This document shows positions 41,750 through 49,247 of a stretch of DNA of 57,363 bases, piece after piece. The stretch's first letter is position 1; each line of letters opens with the position of its first letter. The notes beneath the pieces are model-generated. The model was not told the DNA's origin. It saw nothing but the letters and a program-made list of their open reading frames with translations, and searched no databases. Source of the stretch: an uncultured Spirochaetaceae bacterium (GTDB lineage: Bacteria; Spirochaetota; Spirochaetia; Sphaerochaetales; Sphaerochaetaceae). Location: NCBI GenBank assembly GCA_944392975.1, contig CALXYN010000008.1, positions 1-57,363 on the forward strand, given 5' to 3'. The position numbers and the translations under genes are program-made.

Positions 41750-43009
41750 ATGCGAATAGCTTTTGGTTTTGACATCTTCTATCCAGAAACCAATGGTGTT
41801 ATTACAACAACCATTAATCTGGCCAATAATCTGATTGCGATGGGGCATCGGGTCTGGTTTTTCGTACCAAAAGATAAAGCTTTCACAGATGATGTGATAG
41901 AAGACGGAATTCAGATTGTTCATGTACCTGCAATTCCAGCATGGATTTACAAAGGAATAAAACTGCTGCCAATTGCAGGCTGGTATCTTCTACCCTATCT
42001 TCTGAAGTATCATATCGATATCGTCCACAATACATCACCTTGGCTTATGGGAATGGCGCTGAATCACTCTGCCAGGAGGCTGCATATTCCAACAATCGCA
42101 ACGCATCACACGCTTATTGACAACCCTATTTACATTAAATATGCATTGAAAAGCAAAAAGCTTGCCTATGCCGCACAGGATGCAATCTGGTCTGTTGTTT
42201 TCGGTCCATTTTATAAGCTTACATGGATGGCTACAGCACCAAACAGGCACACCTGCCAGCAGATCAGAGATCGAATACCCGGACTTGATGTACGCTATGT
42301 ATCCAATGGTATAGATATCTCACGTTTTGATGATTCAAACCCAGAACTCCCTTTGCCAAAGTCAATCAATCCGGAATGGCTGGGAAAGAGAACGTTACTT
42401 TACGTTGGACGTCTTGGTTTTGAGAAAGCTATCGATGTCGCAATCAATGCATTTGCACTCTGCCTCAAAAAGAATCCAGATGCTCACTTCATTATCGTTG
42501 GACAGGGGCCTGCCGAAAAAGCATTGAAAAAACTTGAAGATGAACTTGATCTGACCGGGCATATACATATGACTGGCATGATTCCAAATGATGAATTAAT
42601 CGGTTCAAGGCTTTTGGATAAGGTAGCAGCATTTGTAACTGCATCTCTTTCTGAGAATCAGGCAATGACAGTGATTGAAGCACTTTGTTCCGGCGCTCCT
42701 GTTATTGCAGCTGATGTAAATAACATGCGCACACTTTTCACGGAAGAACAGGGCTGGTTCTTTGAAGGTGGTAACGAGGAAGATCTTGCAGACAAAATGG
42801 ATTATGTTCTCAACAATCCAGAAGAACGAGACAGAAAAGCAATAGAAGCAAAAAAGAGCCTCTCCCACTTCGATGGACGAAATGTTGCCAAGAAGTTTGA
42901 ATCAATCTATAAGGAACTACTAGAAGAAAAAAAAGCGGGTTTCTATGTTCCTGGCGGAGAAAAAAGAGCTAAGAAATTTGTGAGAAAAATTCAGAAAGAT
43001 AAAAACTAA
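41750..43009 (+). CDS. GT4-family glycosyltransferase, probably glycolipid-forming
   Basis: This 419-residue GT-B retaining glycosyltransferase has the N-terminal acceptor motif FYPETNGVITTTINLANNL and later STNGIDI-type VSNGIDISRFD. In the donor domain it has LLYVGRLGFEKAIDVAINAF, IIVGQGPAEKALKKL, and the EX7E pair in SLSENQAMTVIEALCSGAPV. The N-terminal pattern resembles diacylglycerol alpha-glucosyltransferases. A TTG at 41729 is in frame, but ATG 41750 aligns with family starts. It lies 90 bases after the MMPL transporter on the same strand. The C terminus is basic (KRAKKFVRKIQKDKN), which may favour membrane association. Confidence 0.85.
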   Translation: MRIAFGFDIFYPETNGVITTTINLANNLIAMGHRVWFFVPKDKAFTDDVIEDGIQIVHVPAIPAWIYKGIKLLPIAGWYLLPYLLKYHIDIVHNTSPWLMGMALNHSARRLHIPTIATHHTLIDNPIYIKYALKSKKLAYAAQDAIWSVVFGPFYKLTWMATAPNRHTCQQIRDRIPGLDVRYVSNGIDISRFDDSNPELPLPKSINPEWLGKRTLLYVGRLGFEKAIDVAINAFALCLKKNPDAHFIIVGQGPAEKALKKLEDELDLTGHIHMTGMIPNDELIGSRLLDKVAAFVTASLSENQAMTVIEALCSGAPVIAADVNNMRTLFTEEQGWFFEGGNEEDLADKMDYVLNNPEERDRKAIEAKKSLSHFDGRNVAKKFESIYKELLEEKKAGFYVPGGEKRAKKFVRKIQKDKN

Positions 43010-43099
43010 TATTTTCTGTTTCCATTGGTAAATTCACACTATAAAATTACCTGACCCAAAACTATAATTTTAAATTGGAAATACAAAGACGAGGAGTTT

Positions 43100-43642
43100 A
43101 TGAAAAGATTTTTTGCCTTATTACTCTGCCTGTCCATCCTATTCTCTATTTCAGCTGCAAACAATACAGGCAGAATTGGAATCCAATTCGCCGCACAAGG
43201 TTATATTGGAACAGATGAAAGCCCAGCAAACGCCCAAGAAGTTGCAATCTCAGTTTCCGGTGCAAATTTCTTTGGAGAAGATGGAATATTCGGAATTAGA
43301 TACTCATTTGGATATGGTTTCTCTTTCGATGGATTAGAGAACTTCAAGCCTCTGCATTTCGGACTGGATTCAATCTTCAGTTTAGAAATTTCAGATTCTC
43401 TATCAATTGAACCGAAAATTGGACTGGCAGATACGCTCTATATTTTTGATGACATAACATCAAACGAATTCGGGATTGCAATAGGCTGTGGTTTTGAATA
43501 TGAGCCGATCAATCATCTCGGAATAAATGCTGCTATCAATTATACATTGCCTATTGTCTCTAGTTATAAGAATTCAATTTCAACCATTGCTTTTGACAAG
43601 CATGTATTATCTTTTGGTCTTGCCGTAAATTATCTTTACTGA
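43100..43642 (+). CDS. Small exported barrel-like protein
   Basis: This 180-residue protein has a signal peptide (residues 1-~20, RFFALLLCLSILFSISAAN) followed by short amphipathic strands (GRIGIQFAAQGYIG, GIFGIRYSFGYGFSF, LHFGLDSIFSLEIS). It ends in HVLSFGLAVNYLY, with an aromatic C-terminal residue typical of outer-membrane barrels. GAGG precedes the ATG and a TATAAT lies near 43060. It is 10 bases upstream of the GT80-like lipoprotein gene and presumably co-transcribed with it. Its family is not recognised. Confidence 0.7.
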   Translation: MKRFFALLLCLSILFSISAANNTGRIGIQFAAQGYIGTDESPANAQEVAISVSGANFFGEDGIFGIRYSFGYGFSFDGLENFKPLHFGLDSIFSLEISDSLSIEPKIGLADTLYIFDDITSNEFGIAIGCGFEYEPINHLGINAAINYTLPIVSSYKNSISTIAFDKHVLSFGLAVNYLY

Positions 43643-43652
43643 GGAATAAGAA

Positions 43653-45311
43653 ATGAAAACAATCAGAAACTTGTTGATTATATCAATTGCTTTTATTCTC
43701 ATTTGCAGCTGTAGCGGATACATAAACTGGGATAATTCTACAAAAGTTGAGGAAACAAGTAATGCAACCTCTGCACGAATAGACCTTCTTCCGGAATATG
43801 TGGACCAAGGTGCAACCACAATCTCTATAGAAGTTACACTTCTCAATGGCATGAATCTGCCAATAAAAACAATCGAGAATTCATATGAAATACTTTCTGA
43901 TGAAGAGGGATCATATATAATTCATGATTTCGAACACTTCGGCAAATTCCAGGTCATCGCAACTTACAAAAATGGAACCGAGGTAATTGGTGAAAACAAT
44001 TTTGAATATATACTTACATCAGATGAATACAATATTGCACTCCTGACGGCAACTGTTCCTACCACATATTTCAGCTTATTCATGTCAGATACGGACAACA
44101 GTTATGCCACAGAACAAGAAATAGGAATAAATGCATCTCTACCTACAATAATCGGAATGGAACGTGCAGCGACCTATGATTGGGACAACCTCTTGCCAAA
44201 TTTCAGCACATGTCCTTTTGCAGATGAAAGCTTGAATGATCAAAATCTCACTCCATATGAATGCATCAGAATGATGGAATCATTCAAACAGTACATTGAA
44301 TACCTCGACACCCTCAATCCTGAATCGGTATATCATTTGTATATTAACGATTTTGATTCTTATATCATCCCACATCTCATGCTTGAAAATGGGATTTCTT
44401 TTGACAGATTTGATGTATATGCAATCACAGATGGTACTGGAACTGCAGGAATATTCCGTGAAAAATATGGAACAGGGACAGCTCCTGATACATCGATGGA
44501 CTTCTATTCAAGAGTAGAAGAGACATGGGTAAAAGTCAAAAAACTCGCAAGTACAGGCGACTCTGGCTATGAGAGTATTCTGATAGAATTCTCAAATATT
44601 ATTCCACATCTTAATCGTTATATGCAGGATTTCATGCCAGTACTTGTTAATGACAGCGACCTAAAGATTACATGGATAATGAACAGGAACAATCCTGATG
44701 CATTTGGGACATCTGAAGTTTATACAGATAAAATACAGAACAATCCAAATGTCAAACAAATCAACATGAACAGCATTCTTGTAAGTCTTTCTGATGCAGA
44801 GATAAAAGAATTCCAAGGAATGTATAAATTTGATTCCTCTATATTTGAAGTTGCAGATGAAAGCGATAAAGGAATCATGATTTTTCTGGGGACATCAACG
44901 ACATATGAAGAACATTTCAGGGATTATCTCACATTCATGACGACATATTATGGAGACGAGTATGTCTATTATTACAAAGCTCACCCAGGATATGCGGCAG
45001 ATTATGATGATAATAAGGCAAACCTTCTTGCAGAACTGGGAATTCTGAATCTGGATGCAGCGATTCCAGCAGAACTGTTCTACTTTTTCCGTAACGATGC
45101 TGTAATGTGCGGTTACCAGTCCAGTACATTTGCAAATGCTGAAGGTGTTGAGATTTCCTGTATCGTGAATTCAGTAGAAACATACGGAGGCAGAGCAGAT
45201 CTTACAATAACTGCAAATGATGATGGTACATATATAGTTTCAAACATAAAGGACCATCCAGGTACATTTATCTGGGATCCATCAAAACCAGAAGTTTTTC
45301 CGTGGCTTTGA
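43653..45311 (+). CDS. Lipoprotein with GT80-like sialyltransferase domain
   Basis: This 552-residue protein starts with a lipoprotein signal (FILICSC, Cys20). Residues ~40-120 look like an Ig-like domain. The rest resembles GT80 sialyltransferases. Landmarks known from the Pasteurella enzyme are all in place and in order: D260 in ITDGTG (general base), MIFLGTSTTYEEHFRDY, H444 in YYKAHPGY, E474 in IPAELFYF, and S490-S491 in GYQSSTF. Spacing is close to that of the Pasteurella enzyme. The lipobox/Ig/GT80 order matches Photobacterium sialyltransferases as I recall them. The donor could be CMP-sialic acid or a related CMP-sugar; no neuA or neuB gene is here. GAGGAA precedes the ATG; a terminator follows. 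Confidence 0.72.
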   Translation: MKTIRNLLIISIAFILICSCSGYINWDNSTKVEETSNATSARIDLLPEYVDQGATTISIEVTLLNGMNLPIKTIENSYEILSDEEGSYIIHDFEHFGKFQVIATYKNGTEVIGENNFEYILTSDEYNIALLTATVPTTYFSLFMSDTDNSYATEQEIGINASLPTIIGMERAATYDWDNLLPNFSTCPFADESLNDQNLTPYECIRMMESFKQYIEYLDTLNPESVYHLYINDFDSYIIPHLMLENGISFDRFDVYAITDGTGTAGIFREKYGTGTAPDTSMDFYSRVEETWVKVKKLASTGDSGYESILIEFSNIIPHLNRYMQDFMPVLVNDSDLKITWIMNRNNPDAFGTSEVYTDKIQNNPNVKQINMNSILVSLSDAEIKEFQGMYKFDSSIFEVADESDKGIMIFLGTSTTYEEHFRDYLTFMTTYYGDEYVYYYKAHPGYAADYDDNKANLLAELGILNLDAAIPAELFYFFRNDAVMCGYQSSTFANAEGVEISCIVNSVETYGGRADLTITANDDGTYIVSNIKDHPGTFIWDPSKPEVFPWL

Positions 45312-45325
45312 TTTATGTGTTTCTC

Positions 45326-45354
45326 GCGGGCTGTTTTTATAGCCCGCTTTTTTT
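45326..45354 (+). terminator. Intrinsic terminator of the GT80-like gene
   Basis: The stem GCGGGCT/AGCCCGC (45326-45332, 45341-45347) with an 8-base loop is followed by seven Ts, 14 bases after the stop codon. Confidence 0.92.
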
Positions 45355-45420
45355 CACCATTCTCCAAATCTTCACAAATTATTTATTGTAAGAGACTTCC
45401 CTTTCATGCATTATGAAATC

Positions 45421-46551
45421 ATGAAAGGAGCAATGCTATATGTCGATGCGGGCAAAGGTCACTATACACCAGCAAAAGCTCTCGCTGACAATTTTCTGAA
45501 AGCTGGCCACGAAGCTATCGTAGAGAACCTATTCAACACTTTTGACTCGGCTTTCTGGAATGTAATGACAAAATACTCCTGGCGCTTGATGCTGCATTTT
45601 CCTCGACTTGAACCTTTTCTGACAAACAGCATCGATTCAAGATTCAATGCATTTCTGATGAAACGGGTTGTAGAACTTGAAAAGCATCTGAATGCCTTCA
45701 AGACATGGTATGAGAAAGAGAAACCAGATTTCATAATCTCAACAAACTTCATCGGGGGTGCAATCATTCCTACAGCAGTGAAAAAACTGCATCTTGATGT
45801 ACCTGTATACCAGTATCTTGCAGATGTTTTTGACACACCCAGAATCGGTATCAATAGCAATCTTACCAGAATGTATACCCCTTCCGAGCTTGGTGTGAAG
45901 AATGCATTTGAAAAAGGACAGAACATAACATCCTTGTCTATCTGCTCCTTCCCTCTTCAGCAGAAATTTGATTCATATGAAAAGAAGAGCAAGTCAGAAA
46001 CAAGAAAGAAGCTTGGGCTTGATGACAAGTTTACAATACTCTGTTCTTTAGGCGGAGAAGGTATAGGAACTTCCGCGCTTCTTTACAAACTTGCAGAAAC
46101 CAATATTGACTGCCAGGTAGTGACAATTGGTGGCCGCAGCAAGTCTACAGACAAGAGCTTTGCCAGATTCAAAAAGAAATATCCATCCTTTTCTCTTGTG
46201 CAGAGAGGTTTTGTGGACAATGTTCCAGATTATCTCAGCGCATGTGACATGCAGATTGGAAAAGCTGGAGCAAACAGTGTGATGGAATCTATATACATGC
46301 ATACTCCGTTTATCATCACACAGGTACTCTACCCTTTTGAAGCTTCTCTTGATTTTCTAAAAGAACATCCTGTGGGATGGGGAGAAAATGATGAGGGAAG
46401 ACAAGTTGAAATCATCAGGGAATTCATGGAAAGCGAAAGTCTGCGAAAATCTGTCGAAAAGGAATTTCAGAATATTCCGCTGAAATTTGGAGCATCTGCA
46501 TTCAGAGACCAGATAATAAAAGACACCGAAGAGTTCAGAAGGTTGCGGTAA
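45421..46551 (+). CDS. GT28/MGDG-synthase-like glycosyltransferase, paralogue B
   Basis: This 376-residue GT-B enzyme is paralogous to the gene at 37883. Shared blocks are the acceptor loop YVDAGKGHYTPAKALADNF, LGGEGIGTSALLYKL, VTIGGRSKSTDKSF, QRGFVDNVPDYLSACDMQ and GKAGANSVMESIYMHTPFIIT. It probably glycosylates a diacylglycerol or similar membrane lipid. ATG 45406 is in frame, but 45421 matches the start of the paralogue (MKGAMLYVD against MKGICIYVD); neither has a good Shine-Dalgarno site. It follows a strong terminator, so it needs its own promoter; I could not place one confidently. It overlaps the convergent gene by 17 bases. Confidence 0.82.
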   Translation: MKGAMLYVDAGKGHYTPAKALADNFLKAGHEAIVENLFNTFDSAFWNVMTKYSWRLMLHFPRLEPFLTNSIDSRFNAFLMKRVVELEKHLNAFKTWYEKEKPDFIISTNFIGGAIIPTAVKKLHLDVPVYQYLADVFDTPRIGINSNLTRMYTPSELGVKNAFEKGQNITSLSICSFPLQQKFDSYEKKSKSETRKKLGLDDKFTILCSLGGEGIGTSALLYKLAETNIDCQVVTIGGRSKSTDKSFARFKKKYPSFSLVQRGFVDNVPDYLSACDMQIGKAGANSVMESIYMHTPFIITQVLYPFEASLDFLKEHPVGWGENDEGRQVEIIREFMESESLRKSVEKEFQNIPLKFGASAFRDQIIKDTEEFRRLR

Positions 46552-47698
46552 AATAAGCGCCGAAATCAAAATCGAATCCGCTTCTGTATCCTTCAGGAGA
46601 CAGATAGTCCCAATATACTCCGACATATGCCCTGAAAAGCCTCATTATGTATAAATCGAATCTTGCACCGACAGTTCCGTAAAAACCTATTCCAATATGC
46701 TCTTCATTACTATTGAGAAGAGCACCCGCTGCAAGAGCATTTTCCATAGTCAAAGTTACTGTGGGATAGGTTCCAACAGTAAGGAATTCAGGTCCGACGA
46801 GTGTGATAGATGCTTTTATGTCTGTGATGAATGGACGAGGAGGAATTGCCTTGCCCCTGAAATTCACCGACATCTCATGCTGAGGAATTGCCTTGCCAAA
46901 CATAATCTGACAGGAAAGCCCGAAATTCATATACAAGGAGAATAGATTCATTTCTGAATCTTCCTGATTCTGCTGCATGATTGTATGCGTATACGACGCC
47001 GTATAGAGCATTTTCCAGTAATCAATATATGAATTGGTGTTAAAGATAGTAGGACTATTCAGAAGCCACCATGGTCCCATGACAAAGTCAATGGAGAAGT
47101 CATAACCTTCAGGTGTCAGGTAATGGCTGTAGCGGTTGTTGAAATCAAGACCAATTGTTATTGAATTTGAGAGCGAGTACTTGTTCCCATTAAGTTCTGG
47201 AACTCCTACAACTTCTGTGTTTTCTGGAAAATAAATGGGATCATCAAAGACTCCTCCAAAATCTCCATTCTGGATATCATGCAGAGATCCGAAAGCCTGT
47301 TCCCATCTGACACCAATAAGAAAACTCAATGTAAGAAAATCCTTCTTTGTCTCATCAGGATTTGTGACAAGTCCCTGTTCAAAACCGACAAGGCCTTCAG
47401 AAAAAACAACAGAATAACGTCTCTGGTCATCCGGGTCGGTTATGACTGAACCGGGCTCTGGCCACTGTCTGAGTGTTCTCTGGGCCATACCTGCCTCAAC
47501 CCTGACAAGTGCCTTTGTATTGAGATTTTCGACAAGATCAAGTTTATCAATACCGAATTCTCCCCAGAAACTCACAGGAAAAGCATTGAGTGCAAAATCT
47601 GAAAGATATGACGCATTGATAATACTCGAATAAAACACCTCTGCATTGAGAGGCAGTAGGAAAAAAGATAAAAGTATTACCAAGACTAATTTACGCAT
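46535..47698 (-). CDS. Exported outer-membrane-barrel-like protein
   Basis: This 387-residue protein has a signal peptide (residues 1-~20, KLVLVILLSFFLLPLNAEV) followed by a beta-rich sequence (DLVENLNTKALVRVEAG, FLIGVRWEQAFGS, NSITIGLDFNNRYSHYL, AGVYWDYLSPEGY). It ends in GFDFDFGAYFTATF with a terminal Phe, the usual outer-membrane barrel signature. I choose ATG 47698 over 47704 because TATTAT ends 7 bases before it, giving a leaderless start like that of the divergent gene. No family is recognised. Its 3' end overlaps the convergent glycosyltransferase. Confidence 0.7.
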   Translation of the reverse strand: MRKLVLVILLSFFLLPLNAEVFYSSIINASYLSDFALNAFPVSFWGEFGIDKLDLVENLNTKALVRVEAGMAQRTLRQWPEPGSVITDPDDQRRYSVVFSEGLVGFEQGLVTNPDETKKDFLTLSFLIGVRWEQAFGSLHDIQNGDFGGVFDDPIYFPENTEVVGVPELNGNKYSLSNSITIGLDFNNRYSHYLTPEGYDFSIDFVMGPWWLLNSPTIFNTNSYIDYWKMLYTASYTHTIMQQNQEDSEMNLFSLYMNFGLSCQIMFGKAIPQHEMSVNFRGKAIPPRPFITDIKASITLVGPEFLTVGTYPTVTLTMENALAAGALLNSNEEHIGIGFYGTVGARFDLYIMRLFRAYVGVYWDYLSPEGYRSGFDFDFGAYFTATF

Positions 47699-47705
47699 CT
47701 TCATG

Positions 47706-47766
47706 ATAATAACATTGTTAACGAAACTGCATCTATATTGTTAACGATGTTCATTTCTGCTATATT
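47706..47766. promoter_or_regulatory. Divergent leaderless promoters with an 11-bp direct repeat
   Basis: The minus-strand -10 is TATTAT (47711-47706), 7 bases from ATG 47698. The plus-strand promoter is TTGTTA (47738-47743), 17 bases, TATATT (47761-47766), 9 bases from ATG 47776. ATTGTTAACGA occurs twice (47714-47724, 47737-47747), 23 bases apart, each with a GTTAAC dyad. One copy covers the plus -35 and the other sits beside the minus -10, as expected for a shared repressor or activator site. Confidence 0.55.
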
Positions 47767-47775
47767 CCCAGCATT

Positions 47776-48447
47776 ATGAATAACAAGGTACCGGAGAACC
47801 CTTCAAAAAACCGGAAAGGCGATTTTTCACCGCTTGTTGTGGTTACCGCCCTTCTGGTCATGTTTTACATCGTTGCTAATTTAATGGCCGTAAAGATCAT
47901 CAGCATTGGATCTTTATCTCTTTTCGACGCAGGAACGATAACCTTCCCTTTTGCATACATGCTTGGAGATGTACTGGCAGAGGTATGGGGATATAAAACA
48001 GCAAAGAAAGTCATCATCATGACCTTTATCTGCAATGCCATGCTTGTTATCTTCACATCAATCGGAATCATCTTGCCATATCCAGAATACATGGAAGATA
48101 TTCAGCAGGCTTATACCATGATTTACACATACGTACCGCGCATTGTGATAGCCTCTCTGATATCATTTCTTCTTGGAGAGCTTGCAAATGCAAAGGTTCT
48201 TGTCTGGATAAAGGACAGACAGAAAGATGGCAGAAGATTGTGGATGAGAACGATTGGTTCTTCAGCTGTCGGTTATCTTTTTGATACTGTCTTTTTCGTG
48301 CTTTTCGCCTTCTATGGCACATCCCCTACAGAAGACCTTATATCAATGATAGTCGTCCAGTACATAGCAAAACTCCTGATTGAAGCTGCCGCGGGCACAC
48401 CGCTTGCATATGCTGCAATTGGTTACCTTAAAAGGAAGTATTTATGA
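47776..48447 (+). CDS. YhhQ-family queuosine-precursor transporter
   Basis: This 223-residue inner-membrane protein with about six helices is of the YhhQ/VUT family, which imports queuosine precursors such as preQ0, preQ1 or queuine. Family marks are FYIVANLMAVKIISIG, DAGTITFPFAYMLGDVLAEVWG, and the second-half WMRTIGSSAVGYLFDTVFF. It overlaps the radical SAM gene by 4 bases, so the two are coupled. The start lies 9 bases after a -10 hexamer without a Shine-Dalgarno site (leaderless type). The radical SAM partner favours queuine as cargo; this is an inference. Confidence 0.85.
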   Translation: MNNKVPENPSKNRKGDFSPLVVVTALLVMFYIVANLMAVKIISIGSLSLFDAGTITFPFAYMLGDVLAEVWGYKTAKKVIIMTFICNAMLVIFTSIGIILPYPEYMEDIQQAYTMIYTYVPRIVIASLISFLLGELANAKVLVWIKDRQKDGRRLWMRTIGSSAVGYLFDTVFFVLFAFYGTSPTEDLISMIVVQYIAKLLIEAAAGTPLAYAAIGYLKRKYL

Positions 48448-49133
48448 GCGATCTGATTCGTTACAGTGAAATAACAAAAGGATTCAAGAGAGAATTCATC
48501 CTTCTGCAGGGAACAGGATGCCGCTGGAGGAAATGCACTTTCTGTGATTATTATCTTGACGAATCCATAGACCCATTTGCGGTCAATGAGCCAGTATTGA
48601 AGATGGTGACAGGTAAATATGGCGTTCTTGATATCATAAACTCAGGTTCTGCCATGGAATTCGATGAAAAGACAATCGCTCTTATCAGAAAGGTCGTTGA
48701 AGAGAAGAATATCCAAAATCTGTGGTTTGAAGCACATTGGATATATCATAAGGAACTTGAAGCTTTCTCGAAGAATTTTCCATGCAACGTCCATTACCGC
48801 ATCGGTGTAGAATCTTTCAATCCAGATCTCCGCATCCGCTGGAAAAAAGGTATTGGAAGAGATGTAACTCCTGAAATGATAAGACAATATTTTGATGGAG
48901 TATGTCTACTTGCAGGTCTTGAGGGACAGACAGAAGAAGATATCGTAGAGTCTGTACGTATTGCCGAGAAGTATTTCGATTACTATTCAGTAAATCTCTT
49001 CTGTCCAAACTCTTCTGAAGAGAAACGCTCAGAAGAACTCTCAAGAATATTCATCGAACGCCTTGCTCCGGAAATGGCCAAAAGCAGCAAAGCTGAAATA
49101 CTGATTGAGAATACTGATCTGGGGGTAGGCTAA
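48444..49133 (+). CDS. Radical SAM protein, candidate queuine lyase
   Basis: This 229-residue radical SAM-type protein has a cluster motif in QGTGCRWRKCTFCDYY, with cysteines 26, 31 and 34 (CX4CX2C rather than the usual CX3CX2C). Later blocks HYRIGVESFNPDLRIRWKKG and LEGQTEEDIVESVRIAEKYF fit the SAM barrel. It is short for the superfamily and has no extra cluster domain. Gene overlap with a YhhQ transporter recalls queuosine salvage in Clostridioides, where the radical SAM enzyme QueL converts queuine to a precursor that TGT can use. That assignment is inference from context; the radical SAM fold itself is better supported. Confidence 0.72.
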   Translation: MSDLIRYSEITKGFKREFILLQGTGCRWRKCTFCDYYLDESIDPFAVNEPVLKMVTGKYGVLDIINSGSAMEFDEKTIALIRKVVEEKNIQNLWFEAHWIYHKELEAFSKNFPCNVHYRIGVESFNPDLRIRWKKGIGRDVTPEMIRQYFDGVCLLAGLEGQTEEDIVESVRIAEKYFDYYSVNLFCPNSSEEKRSEELSRIFIERLAPEMAKSSKAEILIENTDLGVG

Positions 49134-49247
49134 ACTATCCCCGGCGACTGTCTCCTGAATTGACAGATAAGGTGCATCGATGGTAATTTTTCATTTAGTT
49201 GTTTTTTATCGAAACAGCTTTAATTTAAATGGAAAAGAGGTTTCAGG

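Noticed and set aside
47705-47775. preQ1 riboswitch upstream of the YhhQ gene
   Set aside because: The promoter ends 9 bases before the start codon, leaving no leader to hold a riboswitch.
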